Source of the DNA: Plantago elongata
Lineage: Eukaryota; Streptophyta; Magnoliopsida; Lamiales; Plantaginaceae
Assembly: GCA_036897095.1 (NCBI GenBank)
Contig: JAYMSP010000436.1
Location: 1-51,822, forward strand
DNA: 51,822 nucleotides
Direction of reading: 5' to 3'
Part shown: one piece after another, positions 21,395-35,633 of the stretch
Layout of the letters: each line of letters opens with the position of its first letter
How positions within the stretch are numbered: position 1 is the stretch's first letter
Notes under the pieces: model-generated
The model's input: only the letters and a program-made list of their open reading frames with translations
The model's database searches: none
What the model was told of the DNA's origin: nothing
Program-made: the position numbers and the translations under genes

Positions 21395-22174
21395 CTTAGC
21401 CCTACATAGCACATTACACATACATATAGTAGAAAACTTGGACAAGAGTTACTCATTCGGGAAGGCTTGACAACCCTTTAAATGCTAAGTATATAGTGGT
21501 GACATTCAAAGAACATATATGGGGTCCGAGGATCGTTTAGAGAAGGAATTTAAAGTATAAACGAGAAGATTCAGGGGTTCGTTTTAGGGAAACACAATCA
21601 TTTTTAACCGGTGGACCATCCAATAATTCCAAATCAAAAGTTGGAATGCTTACTTAGCTACATTTTAATCGTTGTTATAAAAACAACTAAACGGTAACAC
21701 ACAAATCAAATTCATATTTCAATCCGGGTTTCAAAACAATGTCACTATTGTCGATCTATAGTTTGGTTTCGGGTTCCCCTGTTTACCCACGTTTAATCAA
21801 AATTTAAATTCCGTTCTACCAACCATGATCTGGTTCAGGGGTCCCCTCTCTCACCCAGGTCCGAACTCGGAAATAGACAATACCATCCCTACCCTTAAAT
21901 CTTGTGAACTCTTTTCCCGTGTAATTTCTTTTTGAAGACTTTTTACATGTATAGCACGTGCCATGGTCCAAGTCTAAACCTCTATAGTCCATAGCAGTTC
22001 AGCAGCTGGAAACATTAATCATCATTACGTCCCTGTGGAACCTTGAATTTACCATTTTCTTCCCCAAAAAGTTTCAGAGTCGAACGATCGATACACACAT
22101 CAATTGAATTCAATCGAATCGAAGCAGATCTCGTTGGTTCTGATCTGAGCAGATAGATCAGATCGGTCGCAGTC
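21395..22174 (+). promoter_or_regulatory. Upstream region and leader of the AP-2 mu gene
   Basis: No gene lies here. A G-box core CACGTG is at 21955-21960, about 215 bases before the ATG. The last 100 bases or so, GA/TC-rich with GATCTGAGC/AGATAGATC repeats, look like the 5' UTR. I see no clear TATA box. The left edge abuts the gypsy LTR, whose minus-strand promoter points away from this gene. Confidence 0.4.
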
Positions 22175-25100
22175 ATGCCCGTGGCAGCCTCAGCTATCTA
22201 CTTCCTCAATCTTCGTGGCGATGTTCTCATCAATCGACTCTACCGTGACGATGTTGGGTTAGTACTCCTTATTTATCATTTGAACATCTTCCTTACTGCT
22301 TCTATAATTACAAGTAATACCAATTCAGCTTTGTTGAACTAGAGCTGAATTTTGAATTCGAATGCTGTATGGAAATGGAATGAAATGATATATAGTAGTC
22401 AATGTGAAGGCACTGAATTAATTTAAGTTATGGAGTTTTGTTTAGTTCCTTTCAGCTCTGTGAGGCGGTCGAAATGTGTATATGTGATGAAATTAGTTTA
22501 ATCAGATGAGGCGTTGCTTCTGATGAACTGTGAGAAAATGCTTGACTTCAAACGAGGTTTAGGGTATTACTTCAGGATATGAAGTATGATGGGGGCGATT
22601 CTTTCGTTTCTATGGTCCTTTTAGGGATGTAATTGAATTAAATCTGTCAAATGGGCTTCTAATTGCTCAAATTTCCATTTGGCTCCTAAAGTCGTGGGAT
22701 AGTTGCCTCTTTACTTGCTATATCTTGTGGAAAGCGATTTTGTATGCGCCAACTCATAACTTATGTGATGCAACAGTTTTCAACTCACTTAAGACTGTAA
22801 CTTCATTCTAAGTTTATAATCATATTCAGGATTGCAAATGTGAGCAATAATGAAACCTATCAAATGGACCTATGACTATATTAGCACTTCATTTCTCATA
22901 TCTTATGTACCTCTTCCTATAATTAAACCCCACTTCATAATTGCTCATGCTAGAATGTTGCTGATCTGATGTTTCCATTGTTGATTCATCTTCCACACTC
23001 TCTATCTTACAGCTTCCAACCCTTGTATAGATTCTTTTTTAGAACCTGTGACGTACCTTTTTTTCTTTCTAATTTATGAACCAAAGTCTTGAAGAACATC
23101 ATGAGTGATCTCAGTTTGCTGCTAGTCCACAGCATTCAAAGTTTGTGCATCCCTCCCGACGTGTCTTCCCCTAGTTCCTGCATCATTTAATTTATTAGTA
23201 ATCAAGTGCTCTGTGAGAGCATGTTTAATTTAAGCTAGAGTTACCTCGAGCACTTTTTATTCTATATATGGTTTGGAAACTTTACCAAGGGAATATAATT
23301 ATAGGAATCTTATCTCTTAAGATAAAGATTTGACAGATATATCATTGGTGACAAGAGTCTTAATGTGTACTGTTAAATGACGATCCTACATGATCATGAT
23401 AACTGGGCAGGAAATCTGCTAGGTGGGAAGATTAAAGAGAAAAAGGAACCCTAAAGCCATTCATATCCAGCTTATGGCTATAAATCAGTGCCACAAGTGG
23501 GGATCCCAAAGCAGCCAAGTTTAGCATTATAAGATAACTAGAACATGATAAATGCGTTATTTTATTATCAAGAATTAACCTGTAATTTGGTTATATAGGA
23601 AGCTGAGCTTACAACCTGACCGATCATTCAATCAATCTATTTAAATTATGAAATGAAGTGATATAGTTCACACAATCTGTAGGTGGGATGATTGGTAACT
23701 TAATTGAAAGCTGATACAGCTCTTGCAAATAATAGTTTGGTCTTATTTGTTCTGTTTCTTGTTAAAAATAACTAGGGGCAATATGGTGGATGCTTTCCGA
23801 GTCCATATAATGCAAACAAAGGAACTTGGCACATGTCCTGTGCGGCAGATTGGGGGTTGCTCTTTCTTTTATATGAGGATCAGCAATGTCTACATTGTGA
23901 TTGTTGTCAGCAGCAATGCTAATGTTGCTTGTGCATTCAAGTTTGTCGTTGAGGTATTATTTTGAATTCCATGCTTTTATGCAGGAAGTTGCCTAACGTT
24001 CTTTCCAACCTTTTAAGGTCTTGAATTTGAGTGATCCATCTTTTCTCTTCCCCAATTATTTCTCAGTTTCTGTAAACTTTTAGTCCCAATTCGCCATTTG
24101 TGCAATACGTGTCTTGTGTGGCTGTGTCTACTGGCCAATCTTTTGTTGCTAAATGGTAAACTATTTTGTCTTTCCTAATGCTATAAACTGTTTTCTTGCA
24201 GGCAGTCACATTGTTTAAATCTTACTTTGGTGGTGCCTTTGATGAAGATGCTATCCGCAATAACTTTGTCTTGATTTATGAATTATTGGATGGTATGTGA
24301 CACATGTCAATCAGCTAATATTCATGATAAACCATCTATTGAATGTGACATGAAATCAAATATTTCTTGAAAGTTGACACTTAAATTCCTTTCTTTCAGT
24401 GAAACCAAAGTTTAAGTCAATATTTAATGCTATATGTCAATTCTCAACCCATCGATATATTTGAGAAAGATGTATAGTGTGGTAGGTATCTTGAAAGTTC
24501 TTGAGTAAATCTCAGTAGCCTTTATGCTGAAGTATGACAACGGATAACAAAACCCTGGCCGCTTACCCTCCTAGCTTCTTGGTCTTCCCTATTCCCTATG
24601 CACATAACTAGTCAACAGTGGGTTTATGTACTTTTGAGCTATCCAACTTTATTGTTTCTGTAGATAAATATAATATTGTATAACAAGAAGGCAATTTCTT
24701 GTGCGAGCTGCTTGCAAGTGTTCAGGCACTTGGCATGGCTTCTACTACTCTGCTTGAATATCACGCATATCTTGACTTGTAAACTTCTATGAAGCAAAAA
24801 CCGACCAGGAATCTAGAGGAATTTTTTTCACACATCTATTTTTGCCACATTGCAGAAATTATGGATTTTGGGTATCCCCAAAACCTGTCTCCTGAAATTT
24901 TGAAGCTTTACATAACTCAGGAAGGTGTACGGTCTCCATTTTCATCAAAGGTTAGAACCTGCTTACAATTGTCACAGGGCTGGATACTAATATATGCAAA
25001 TCTTAAATATTCCCATTTTATATTCTCATGACTGAAGATGCTGACCTTTTTCATGTCCGAATTACTGAACAGCCCTCAGACAAACCAGTCCCGAATGCAA

Positions 25101-28100
25101 CTCTGCAAGTTACAGGTGCTGTTGGCTGGCGCAGGGAAGGTCTTCTCTATAAGAAAAATGAGGTAATTTTTAAAAAACAACATCCTTGTCTAAGATTATA
25201 AATGTGATAATTCTTAAGTTTAGTTTGTTATCTTTACAGGTCTTCCTTGACATTGTGGAAAGTGTTAATCTTCTTATGTCTTCAAAAGGTATACCCAGTT
25301 ATCTTCATCTTGAAGACTTTATTTCATCTTTCGTACTATTTGAAGTCCATAATGTTAGTGATTATCTTTCTGTTTCTGTGAAACAAGTCACCGTCATTAC
25401 ACATTTGCTTTTGGCCTGTCCTAGGTAGCGTTCTGCGCTGTGATGTTACCGGAAAGATTCTTATGAAATGTTTTCTTTCTGGAATGCCTGATTTGAAGCT
25501 GGGTTTAAATGATAAAATTGGACTAGAAAAGGAGTCGCAGCTTAAGTCCCGGCCAACAAAAAGGTACTGATGTGCATGTCAAACTGATTAATTGGCTATA
25601 TAAGATCAAATTATTGATAGCTGATACCAATTGCCGTTCTTGGGTTAAGGTTGTAGTTTTTATCATGGTAGAGATTGTATTTAGGCTGCAGTTGCATTTT
25701 TTTCTACATATTCACCTTACTGTATCAATATGATTCACCGCATTTGTATCTCATCCTTTCAAGTTGATGTAGATCTAGGATTACATATCCTTAGAGGTGT
25801 ACAAGTCACTTGGGTCTCGTAGAGAAGTATCTTTCAAAACTTGTTTCCTCTTTTTCCAAATAATGAAAATGAATTCTTTCACTCTTTTGGTGGTATCTGT
25901 AAAAAGTGGATACCATCCCTGTTTAATGGCCCTATTGCAGCTCATCTACTGGGGTAGTATAAGCTTGCTGTTTAGAAGTGGTACTTAACCCAAAGTCTTG
26001 GAAAATTATTACACCATCGCTTAACTTTGTGTGTCTAGTGGACTCCTCCAAATCCCGAGGTGAATCTATGAAGTAAGAATCGTAAGAAGATTGTAATTTA
26101 GATACTTTCTACCTACATTTTCTGAATGATTGTTTTCAGTTAATATCATTTAAACAAAAAAATAATTTCTACCTCTGAGTATTGCTGACATCATATTGCA
26201 ATTTACGTATGCCACTTAACTCAATCTGTTAGAGGAAGATTACTCAGGTAAATGCTGTGCTTGTTTGCAATGACAGATTAAGTTGTTCTATTCACAAATA
26301 AGTTATACGAATTACGGAGTATAAAGCTTATGAATGGTGCTTTTCGCCTGAGATGCGTGATTTTGCATGATACTTTTCTTAGGTATTACGGTTCAAAAAT
26401 ATGCAGTTTTACTCTTGGACTGTCATCTTCTCGCTTGAATATGCATGTTTAGTAGCAATTTTTATTTATATTGCCTTGTTTGTATGTGATGTTGCAGCGG
26501 AAAAACTATCGAGCTTGATGATGTTACTTTCCACCAATGTGTAAACCTGACAAGATTCAATTCAGAAAAGACTGTTAGTTTTGTTCCTCCAGATGGTGAA
26601 TTTGAATTGATGAAGTAAGTCTGACCTTTATTTACTGGATTTTAAATTGTTCAAATACCAAATTTGTATATATGCATCTCGACCCTCATGGTCTTTCAAA
26701 CATCTTGTTATGTTTCAAATTATCATTCCTGGTCTTGAACTCTTCCCATTTGCTTCTATGTGTTAACCTGGCTATTATAGGTATCGTATTACAGAGGGGG
26801 TCAATCTTCCGTTTCGGGTTTTACCTACTATCAAAGAATTGGGTCGGACACGTATGGAAGTGAATGTGAAGGTTATCATCAGACTTTTACTTGCATATTC
26901 TATCAGATATCGTTCAGATGTTTGACATCTGAGTCTTGATCCAGGTGAAGAGTGTTTTTGGGGCAAAAATGTTTGCGCTTGGAGTGGTCATTAAGATTCC
27001 AGTGCCAAAACAAACAGCGAAAACAAGCTTTCAGGTGACTTCTGGGCGAGCAAAGTACAATCCTTCGATTGACTGTTTGGTTTGGAAGTAAGTTGTGAAA
27101 ATGACATTGAATCATCTGTATATTTTAATTATAATGCACCTTCATTCTATTGGATAACTTGAAACATGTTTGCAAGTAGTTGATGAAAGTATATTTAAGT
27201 AATGCAAAGCCGAACATTCGAGATGTTAAAGAGTTCGGCATGTGCTAACCACTTCATACAGTATTGTTTAAAGTATCTAATCACTCTGATAATATAATGT
27301 ACTAGTAAACTGAACTATCTCTCCTGGCAACTAATATAGATGCTATAAAGTATCAAATCTTGATTGATGTACTCTCGAATTATTAGGTACACTTGCTTTG
27401 GTTCATAAATTAGCTTGAGTTACTACTTACTAGAATTAAAATATGATTTGTACTTAAATCTCTTCAATAGTTTAATTAGAAAAGCAGACATGTGCTTTAT
27501 GCAATGTTTTTATTTTCTCTCTTCAAACTCCGATGAGGAGAGACCATGTTGTCAATGTCTCTATCCTTGTAGTAACCAAGCTCTCTGCTGAATGATGGAC
27601 CTGCCACTTTTGTAGGATAAGAAAATTTCCTGGACAAACTGAGCCAACTTTGAGTGCTGAAATTGAACTGATCTCCACAATGACTGAGAAGAAGTCTTGG
27701 ACTCGTCCTCCTATTCAGATGGAATTTCAGGTGCTACTAGACATTGATCTTATTATACTTGCAGTTTACTGCATAATGCCACAATGCTTTTATTGCTTTA
27801 TTCCTTTTCCTTTTTTACCATTATCAACATAATGATATGTATAAGGAATTAAGGTTTTATACTTTTATGAGGATCTTTAATCAAAACTTGCAAAGTTGAA
27901 CGGTTGAAGTTAACAATAAGTAGAGAAACTTGCTCTGTGCTTTTAACTTAAAGATGCTTGAGTTTTCCATGTATATTCAGAAAGAATGCCACACAACCAA
28001 AAAAATTGTTTCTATCTCAAATTTAGGTGTGCTCCCTATTTTCACAGCAAGGACAGCTCACGCTGAAACTATGAATTGCAATTTAAATTGTATAAGGTAG

Positions 28101-28542
28101 TTCGTTTCAGGGCCTATTGATTTATATGTATGGTACCGATTTCCTTTTGTCTTTTGATATAGTTCATTCTTGGCACAAATATATAAATCCTATTGCTTTT
28201 TTTTCCTCTAGCAATAAATTGAATTCCCCGCCAGCCATCGGCTGTAGACTTGGTTTGCAGGAGTTTGGACTAATATTGTTAAGTTTATTGTATTTTATTT
28301 CATTTTATGGTCTAACAAGCCTACTGCATTTTATGTGGCAGGTTCCTATGTTTACGGCATCTGGCCTGCGTGTTCGCTTTCTCAAGGTAATCTTAGTTTT
28401 CCAAAATTATATTTTCAAGAATCTGCTTCAAGCTCCTTAAACTTATATCCACTTCTTGCAGGTGTGGGAAAAGAGTGGGTACAACACTGTTGAATGGGTT
28501 CGTTACATTACTAAAGCAGGTTCTTACGAAATTAGGTGTTAA
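22175..28542 (+). CDS. AP2M: AP-2 complex subunit mu (clathrin adaptor)
   Basis: This is the medium subunit of the AP-2 adaptor. It binds tyrosine sorting signals (YxxPhi) in cargo tails and links them to clathrin at the plasma membrane for endocytosis. Thirteen exons join in frame: 22175-22257, 23776-23953, 24202-24292, 24856-24950, 25073-25162, 25240-25288, 25425-25563, 26498-26614, 26781-26871, 26945-27087, 27616-27730, 28342-28386, 28462-28542. They give 438 residues, the length I recall for Arabidopsis AP2M. The start [18 protein letters not shown] is the family start. The N-terminal longin-like domain covers about residues 1-140, including '[18 protein letters not shown]'. The mu homology domain runs from about 170 to the end, closing '[10 protein letters not shown]'. 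All introns are GT-AG, and the first is the longest (1.5 kb). No damage is seen. Confidence 0.96.
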
Positions 28543-29050
28543 AATGGGTCTCAAGCACGAGCACACGCCAAGATGTGATCCTAAACGGCTCTATCCTTCA
28601 GACACTGTTGAGAATGTGAATTCTTTTTCCTTTATTTTTTTTCAAGATTTTTTAATTGTAAAGGCTAGGGACTTCAAGAATTAAGTTATACACATATTAT
28701 GTTTTGTTTGATATTATGACGTGATAATCGGTGTATCTTTTCTGATGTATTAATGTAGATTGATGGTAAATTGTGCGAGCTGTAGTTTTGTTGGATTTCA
28801 GTGGCATACTTTTCCCTCTTAGGTTCATTATTTTGTCTATAACAGTACTAGTGATCTCGTTATACATGCAATTGAATGCTCTATGATATACTACTACACC
28901 GCAATCCAGCAATAGAAACTGTCATGATTGGTGCAGTCATGACTCATGAGTAATGGTGAGTAGTGTCACCGATCATGCATTCTTTTTATTCAGAGAGAAT
29001 ATTTGGATATGGTATTGCACTAAAGTTCTCTAAAACCCTAAGTTATATCC
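28543..29050 (+). other. 3' flank of the AP-2 mu gene
   Basis: This is T-rich sequence with probable 3' UTR in the first 150-250 bases. No separate gene is visible. Confidence 0.5.
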
Positions 29051-29325
29051 ATTTCTTTGGGATGATTCCATGCTACAGTTTGGTGGAGGAACTCTAGGCC
29101 AGCCCTGGGGTAATGTGCCATGTGCCGTAGCTATTCGAGCTCTAGAAGCATGTGTACAAGCTCGTAATGAAGGACGTGAACTTCATGTTAAGGGTCCGTG
29201 AAGCTTGTTACTTGAATCATGAATTAGCTACTGCTTGTGAAGTGTTAAAAAAGATCGTCAACTGTTGATGTTGAGGGTCTGTGAGGCTTGTTATTGGAAT
29301 CCTGAATTAGTTGTTGCTTGTTAAG
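29051..29325 (+). pseudogene. rbcL: Organelle-derived insertion: fragment of rbcL
   Basis: 29073-29190 translates as '[16 protein letters not shown]', '[20 protein letters not shown]' and 'LHV'. This matches the C-terminal third of the RuBisCO large subunit (family wording [31 protein letters not shown]) with scattered substitutions. A one-base loss at about 29060 breaks the frame upstream. The following rbcL segment ('REACKWSPELAAACEV' in the family) occurs twice, at 29188-29242 and 29271-29325, as diverged copies. The piece is a decayed nuclear copy of plastid DNA, perhaps by way of mitochondria. It lies in the spacer between two genes and is not functional. Confidence 0.85.
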
Positions 29326-30509
29326 CACTTAAGTGTACAAAAAGATCAAATTTAATAAACATGATGAGTAGTGTGATCGAAAATAAATGTGCACTTCATT
29401 GATGATAAGGTGAATATTATTTATTCGATATGAAAAATTAATAATTCAATCCTAAAATTTTGTATTAAATTGAATTTTTAAATTTTAAATGTTAGTTAAT
29501 CGATCCAATCTAATCCAACAGTACACATATTTATTGTTTTTAAGTACACGCCCTCAATCAAACACAATAACTAAACAATAACCGTCTCATCGACTTCTTC
29601 CATGTAATACCGTCATAATTCAGTATCCGCCATCAACTCTCGACACACCCACCCACGTATCTCCACATTGCCACAGGTAGCCTTCAAGAACCACCAATAT
29701 TTTGTGCGCAAGTTATACAGTTGTGCTATATACTTGTATATGTGTCCACTATCTTATACTCTTACGTTCTAATCACACTTGCTAACTTAAATTTCCATTT
29801 TTCATGTTATGAACTTAGTTATTTTTGCTAATAATCTTCCTCTCATTATTTTAACCTTGTAATTTGGTTTCAATGCATATAAATAAATAGAATATGAAAA
29901 GGTTAATTTTAAATTATTAAACTATGATATATTTAATTAATTTAAAATTAATTCGTAACTTTCAAATTGTATTACGAGTAACATTTTAATAAAATTCGAA
30001 CTCCGATAGATTAATTAATCCAATCCCACCCCCTAACCTAGATATGATTAACCTACATATTATAGAAGGTAGTAATAATTATTAAATTCCTAAACAATGT
30101 GAAAGAAAACAGTTAACCTATTTTTGTTGACACAATAAAGTCCTTGACTTCCGAAATTACAAATCTGAAAGCCCTTTTACATTAGATCTCTCCTCTCTGT
30201 ATAATTTGTGGAAATGATTCTATATAAAACCCTAATTCTAAACCCCGTCATCTCTCTTGTTTTCAGCCTTTCACTGTTCCTCCAAAATCAAATCTGTCTT
30301 CAACCCTCTCTCTCAAGGGAGAAGGAAACAGTTCAAATTTGTTGAATTGACACCCTAGGAGAAGCGGAGTATCAGATAGACTTAGATTCCAAATCCAAAC
30401 CAAACGGCATTTACTTTCTACACTTCTCACTATTACTTCAACTAGCTCAATATACCCTCCTCTAGTAGATAGACTAGATTTTGATTGTTGAATTCGAGCT
30501 TAACCAACA
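29326..30509 (+). promoter_or_regulatory. Spacer, promoter and leader of the AHL gene
   Basis: 29326-30180 is AT-rich without a recognised feature. A strong TATA box TATATAAA lies at 30221-30228. It overlaps a telo-box AAACCCTAA at 30227-30235, a motif common in promoters and leaders of plant growth-related genes. The ATG is 282 bases past the TATA box. The leader is CT-rich (TCTCTCTTG, CCTCTCTCTC) as in many plant genes. Confidence 0.65.
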
Positions 30510-33500
30510 ATGGAATCACAAGACTCATCTGCACCTCAGTCACACCACCATCTCCACCACCACCTCCATCACCAGCCACCGTCGGTTTTCATAAACCCAC
30601 ATGCCCACCAACAGCAGCACCCAATTCCCAACCACTCTTATCAACTCCCACCCAACAACAACAACAACCACAATTCAGTACTCCACAACTCTAACCCCAC
30701 TCCAATGATGCATCAACAGCAGCAACATCAACAACAACCTCGATTTCCGTTTAATTCAATGCCATCCTCTCAAGATGTTAAGCCTTTAGATCACCATCAC
30801 TACTCGGATGAGTTGCCTTCATCAGGAGGGGGAGGGGTAGGAGGAGGTGCAGGAGGGTTTAGCATTGAGCCGGCGAGGAAAAAGAGGGGCAGGCCGAGGA
30901 AATACTCGCCTGATGAAAGCATCGGGCTTAGACTGTCCCCGGTCACACCGGTTTCTCAGATTTCTGGAGCTATGGTGGTGCATAATGACTCTGGTGGTGG
31001 TGCCGGTGTGACTCCTTCGTCTGATACTGCGGGGAAGAGGAACCGTGGCAGGCCGCCTGGTTCAGGGAAGAGGCAGCTGGATGCCCTAGGTTCGTGTATT
31101 TGGTGCTAGTTGTGTTTGTTGTTCAGGTTATGGATGTTTGATCATCAAGTTTTTGGTTGTGCAGGATTGCCAGGAGTCGGCTTTACCCCACACGTAATTA
31201 CTGTGAATAAAGGAGAGGTAAAAGTTTCTAGCATCTGGTTTTGCTATGATGCATAATGCCTGGAAGTACTTATGTTACTTCTGGTTTTGCTGCACATTAC
31301 CAAACATAATTTGTCAAATTTGGAAAGTTGCGATAACACTAACAATGAGATCATTTTAGTTTCTGATGGTTCCTAGTTATGTAAGTGTTTATGAGAAATA
31401 TGTACAATCAGATGCTCAGATGTTTCCAGCTTGTTTAACAGAACTTTAGCTTTGATGTGAAGTGTGTTTTTGGTAGATATTACTTTAAGTGGTAATGGTT
31501 CTCTCAACATTTATTTTACAACTTGGAAATGATGTGAAGTGCATATAGGTAGACATCACTTAAGTGGGTGTATTTCCTTGTCATGTCATGTAAGTCAAAG
31601 AAGATCAACATCATGCACATTTGTTCAAGCAAATTGATAACATTGGCTCTATAGTCCCTTTTTACTTCACATCTGAGATAAGATCTAGTCTATATATTCT
31701 GTCAGGCTATTTGTACCATGCTCTTTCCATATAAGATGTGGTCTTATTATGGTGTTTAGACCTAAACCATGTTAATTATGTACTGTATTTATTTGAGATA
31801 ATTGTTGTAACTCTTGCTATCATTGGTGTGGTTCAGCACATGACATTGTTAATTTGGTTCAAGGAAGATCTGCGCAAGTCATCTTGTGGTCTTTACCCCT
31901 TTCCTTCTTTTGAATCTGCTCTCTTTTGCTAATTATGTTCAGTATAAGATCAAGACATCAAGACTACCCCTTGAATCACCTAAGGTAATAGGTATATCCA
32001 AACAAAGTTTTATGCTGCTGTGACTAGCCTACCATTAACTTCCTCCTTTCTCCTGCTTGCGACAGGCAGGGATGAAACCCTGGTGGAGTTTTGGATTATC
32101 TAAGGTCATGATGAAAAGAAAAGAAAAGTTAGAAACTTAGAATATATTGAGTATTAAACACGAGGCATTGTCATTATGGTTCTCTATCAGTCTAATGTAA
32201 CCTTAAAAGCAACATATTTCTCAGAGTCCTTTCTTCACTAGATTTAATATCTCTATTCTTCTTCTCTGAGTTGTTCACAAAGTAATGGAGTTAAGGTTAA
32301 GATCAAGTGAAGAGCCCTCACATATTCTTTGCGGAGCAAAATCAAAGCACCCTGTTATCCTCATCTTAAAATTAGAGAGACTGCATTAGTTACTATACAT
32401 AACATATATTCTTTTTTTTACTTATATAAATACCATCTGCAATGCTAATAACGTGATTGGGAGGAATGCTGCCTTTATATTTACTATTGGTAGTGTATTC
32501 AAGTTAGGATTCTACATCAACTCGCAGCCTTAAATAATGCTATTGTTGTTAGATGTTGTGGAATATTCAGTAACAATTTGTCGTAGATTTTTGTTAATCT
32601 CTGAAGTAACTAAGGTTCTATTATGTCTTTATATTCTTTCCTTTTCAATTCTTTTTTCATTCGTATCGGACAAGGAAAATCTTCCTCTTGTAAGTATAAA
32701 CCAAGATCAGATAATTAAGATAAAAATGGTTGCCGTGCAACAAAGCATGATATCATAAGCCATCTAACTTTTAACATGCCCCTTTTATATGAAGAAAAAC
32801 CTCCTTTTTGGATAGATTATTGATTTCTTTTGTCTCTCTCTTTTTCATTTTTGGCCATTAGATTCTTTGCGTTTATTTGACTTGGGTCTCAACGAAACAC
32901 ATGGCTCCAAAAAGAGTTATTGGTCTCTTATATAACAGTTTCTACTTGCTCTCACTGTGCAGGATATATCAGAGAAAATTATGGCATTCTCGCAGCAAGG
33001 ACCTCGAACTGTCTGCATTCTATCTGCTAATGGTGCCATCAGCAATGTATGCCTTCGCCAGGCCGCAATGTCTGGTGGCACAGTGACCTATGAGGTGTGT
33101 TAAACTGTTCAATTCTGGCATCAATATTCAATGCTCAAATTCCAGAGATTGCAGCAATATATCATTTCAGCTGGGATGGATTTTATGTGAAGAACCACTT
33201 TAATTGAAACTCTAAATATTTTTTTTTAAATGCTAAAAATTCTAGCCAAGTTGCTAGAAACATACATCTGTATGCAAAAAAGGTTTCTGCACTTCAATTG
33301 TTGCAAGTTCTACAATTTTTGGTTTAGCAACTGGCCTAATGGTCACTGCTTATCTGAGTTCGTGGGGTTAATATTACGTCCTAACCCCACTTTAAACTTG
33401 AAAAACAGAGATGGTTCTTACTTTTTGCAATCCGTTAAACACAATTCTCTCGCTCTGTCTCCTTTGCTTTCTAATATCTCTATTTTACTGGAACCTGAGT

Positions 33501-35633
33501 ATTTATTTATCATTTATGCCTATTATTGCGTTTACGGACTTTGTAACATGCATATGATATCTCCGAAATACTATATGACATAACTTGACCTGCTGGATTT
33601 TTTGCTCAAAAAACTAAACAGTTTGCTTGCTCCACATTGATGTTTGTATTTATATTATTATCTTGCAAACAATCCCAGCTTCCACTCTTCATTTTGTTGG
33701 TAAAATCTACAACTTGTTGACGTGAGTAGCCTTTCAAATTTCAATAACATACCAGCCCTTAGGATCCTAATTAAGGAGGTTACTGGAAATCAATAAAGTC
33801 ATGTGCCCTCCAAATTGAATGGCGTTAGTAACCGGGTGAACTCTTGCAAATGTATATATCACATAAAACTTAATTTATCTTAAAGCCCCTATGGTTCTCG
33901 GAATTACCCAAATCCTTATTCTCTATTGGCTTTTGTCCATTAGCTATTGAGCTGATCGTGGTGGAACCTCCTGGTGATGCACTATTCACTAAATCACTTT
34001 AGTCGTTATAATATGATGCGTATTGATTTTTCTTTCATGTAATTGTAATTGCTTTCATGATCCTGGTAAGGACATGAATCAAGTTCTACCCAATCTATGC
34101 TCCCTTCTTGGTCTGCTTCATAAAGGTCTTTAACTTTCGTGGTTGTATTTCAGCTAAACTAGGTTTTCTGACTCTGTTTTTGCATTATTGGTGGATATTC
34201 TCCTAAGTTTTGAAATGTATAATTATTTAATTAGTATGCTAAAATTACTCCCTTAGATCGTTTGGCGTTGGTGGTCACCACTCACCACCTCTAATTGTTG
34301 CTGCTAATAGGCTCTTGTTGCACATACACGGGGCATTAACACTCAAGCTGTGCCTGTTAATATGTGGTTCCTGAATGCTTGGATTTTTTGGATATCCCGC
34401 AAAATTGATTGCAGTAGAATTGTATAATATTCTTGTAGGGAAATTCATGGTAATACCGACCCTGTAAATGAGCCCGAGTATATAACTGGGCAATAGAGTT
34501 GCACACAACTAGCTATTTTTCTAGGGAAATTACAGACACCTGAGTGTGTTTACAATTTTACATGGTTGTGGGTTTAAGTGTGATTTGACATATACTCAAG
34601 GTGCCCATGCAAATTTCATTCTTTTACTTCCACTTATGCGAGTAAAGAACTTTCCTGAATTGTTTGCATGATAGGAACTGTTTGCTTTCGAATCAGTAGG
34701 TAGGAAATCATAAGAAATTTTCAAGAAAATCGGGAACGTTTAATTGCCTTGAGGCGTTACAGAGAATATAATGATATTGATCTTCTACTACATGGAGCAG
34801 ATCTTGATCGCAAACATTCCTCATGTTCCATTCGTTAAATTACATTTCATATTTTCAAATGTGTACCCACTTATTGTCCCAAGATTAATGTTTAGCAACA
34901 TCATCATTGTGCAGGGGCGTTTTGAGATTATCTCACTGTCAGGCTCCTATATGTTGGCGGAGAATAACGGTAATCGAACTCGTTCTGGTGCGCTGAGTGT
35001 GTCATTAGCTGGGTCAGATGGCAGGGTATTGGGTGGTGGAGTTGCAGGGATGCTTAAAGCAGCTACACCAGTTCAGGTAGTCATTTTGTAATTAGTTTAC
35101 CTAACTCTGAGTATAACTGTATATTGTAACGTATCTGTCTTGTCATTTCTATAATAAATCAAATTTTCTTTTTAATCCTCTCAGAACCATTATGTTTCTT
35201 TTTAACATTGGAGTTGTCCATTTTTTCCATGCTATATTCTTCTGAACTGTATTTTCTGCTTTCAGTATATTCCTCATTGTGTTTTGGTTGTCTGAACTGT
35301 TTATTTTTTAACAAATCAAAGCACATTGAAAATCTTAATTTTAACCATGGTCATATCCAGGTTATTGTGGGCAGCTTCATTGCAGATGGAAAAAAGCCCA
35401 AGTCCTCCAGGCAGCCAGCGGCTGCACCACCTTCAAATATGTTAGACTTTGCTGCTCCTGTAACGAAAACTAGTCCTTCTCCAGGAGCATCAAGTGAGTC
35501 AGCTGATGAGAATGATGATAGCCCACTTAATCACGGTCCTGGTCCCTACAATACTAATTCAAGTCAGCCCATCCAGAATATGATGCCCCTTTATTCGACT
35601 ATGGGCTGGCCAAATTCGATGAAAATGCAGTAG
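30510..35633 (+). CDS. AT-hook motif nuclear-localised protein with PPC domain (type II AHL)
   Basis: A chromatin-binding regulator that grips the minor groove of AT-rich DNA and forms trimers through its PPC/DUF296 domain. Five exons join in frame: 30510-31089, 31165-31217, 32963-33094, 34915-35076, 35361-35633, giving 399 residues. Residues 1-120 are low complexity, rich in His, Gln, Asn and Pro. AT-hook 1 is RKKRGRPRKY at 123-132 and AT-hook 2 is KRNRGRPPGSGKRQL at 176-190. The PPC domain runs from about 194 ('LPGVGFTPHVITVNKGEDIS') through 'GPRTVCILSANGAISNVCL' and 'GRFEIISLSGSY' to 'VIVGSFIADGKK' at 310-321. Two AT-hooks plus an intron-containing PPC gene fit type II of the AHL family (the group of AHL1-14). 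The nearest by position in Arabidopsis would be AHL8/AHL13. The C-terminal end is Ser/Pro-rich and closes 'MGWPNSMKMQ'. Confidence 0.94.

Noticed and set aside
30485..30694. Proline-rich frame overlapping the start of the AHL gene
   Set aside because: It is a shadow of the low-complexity AHL N-terminus in another frame.
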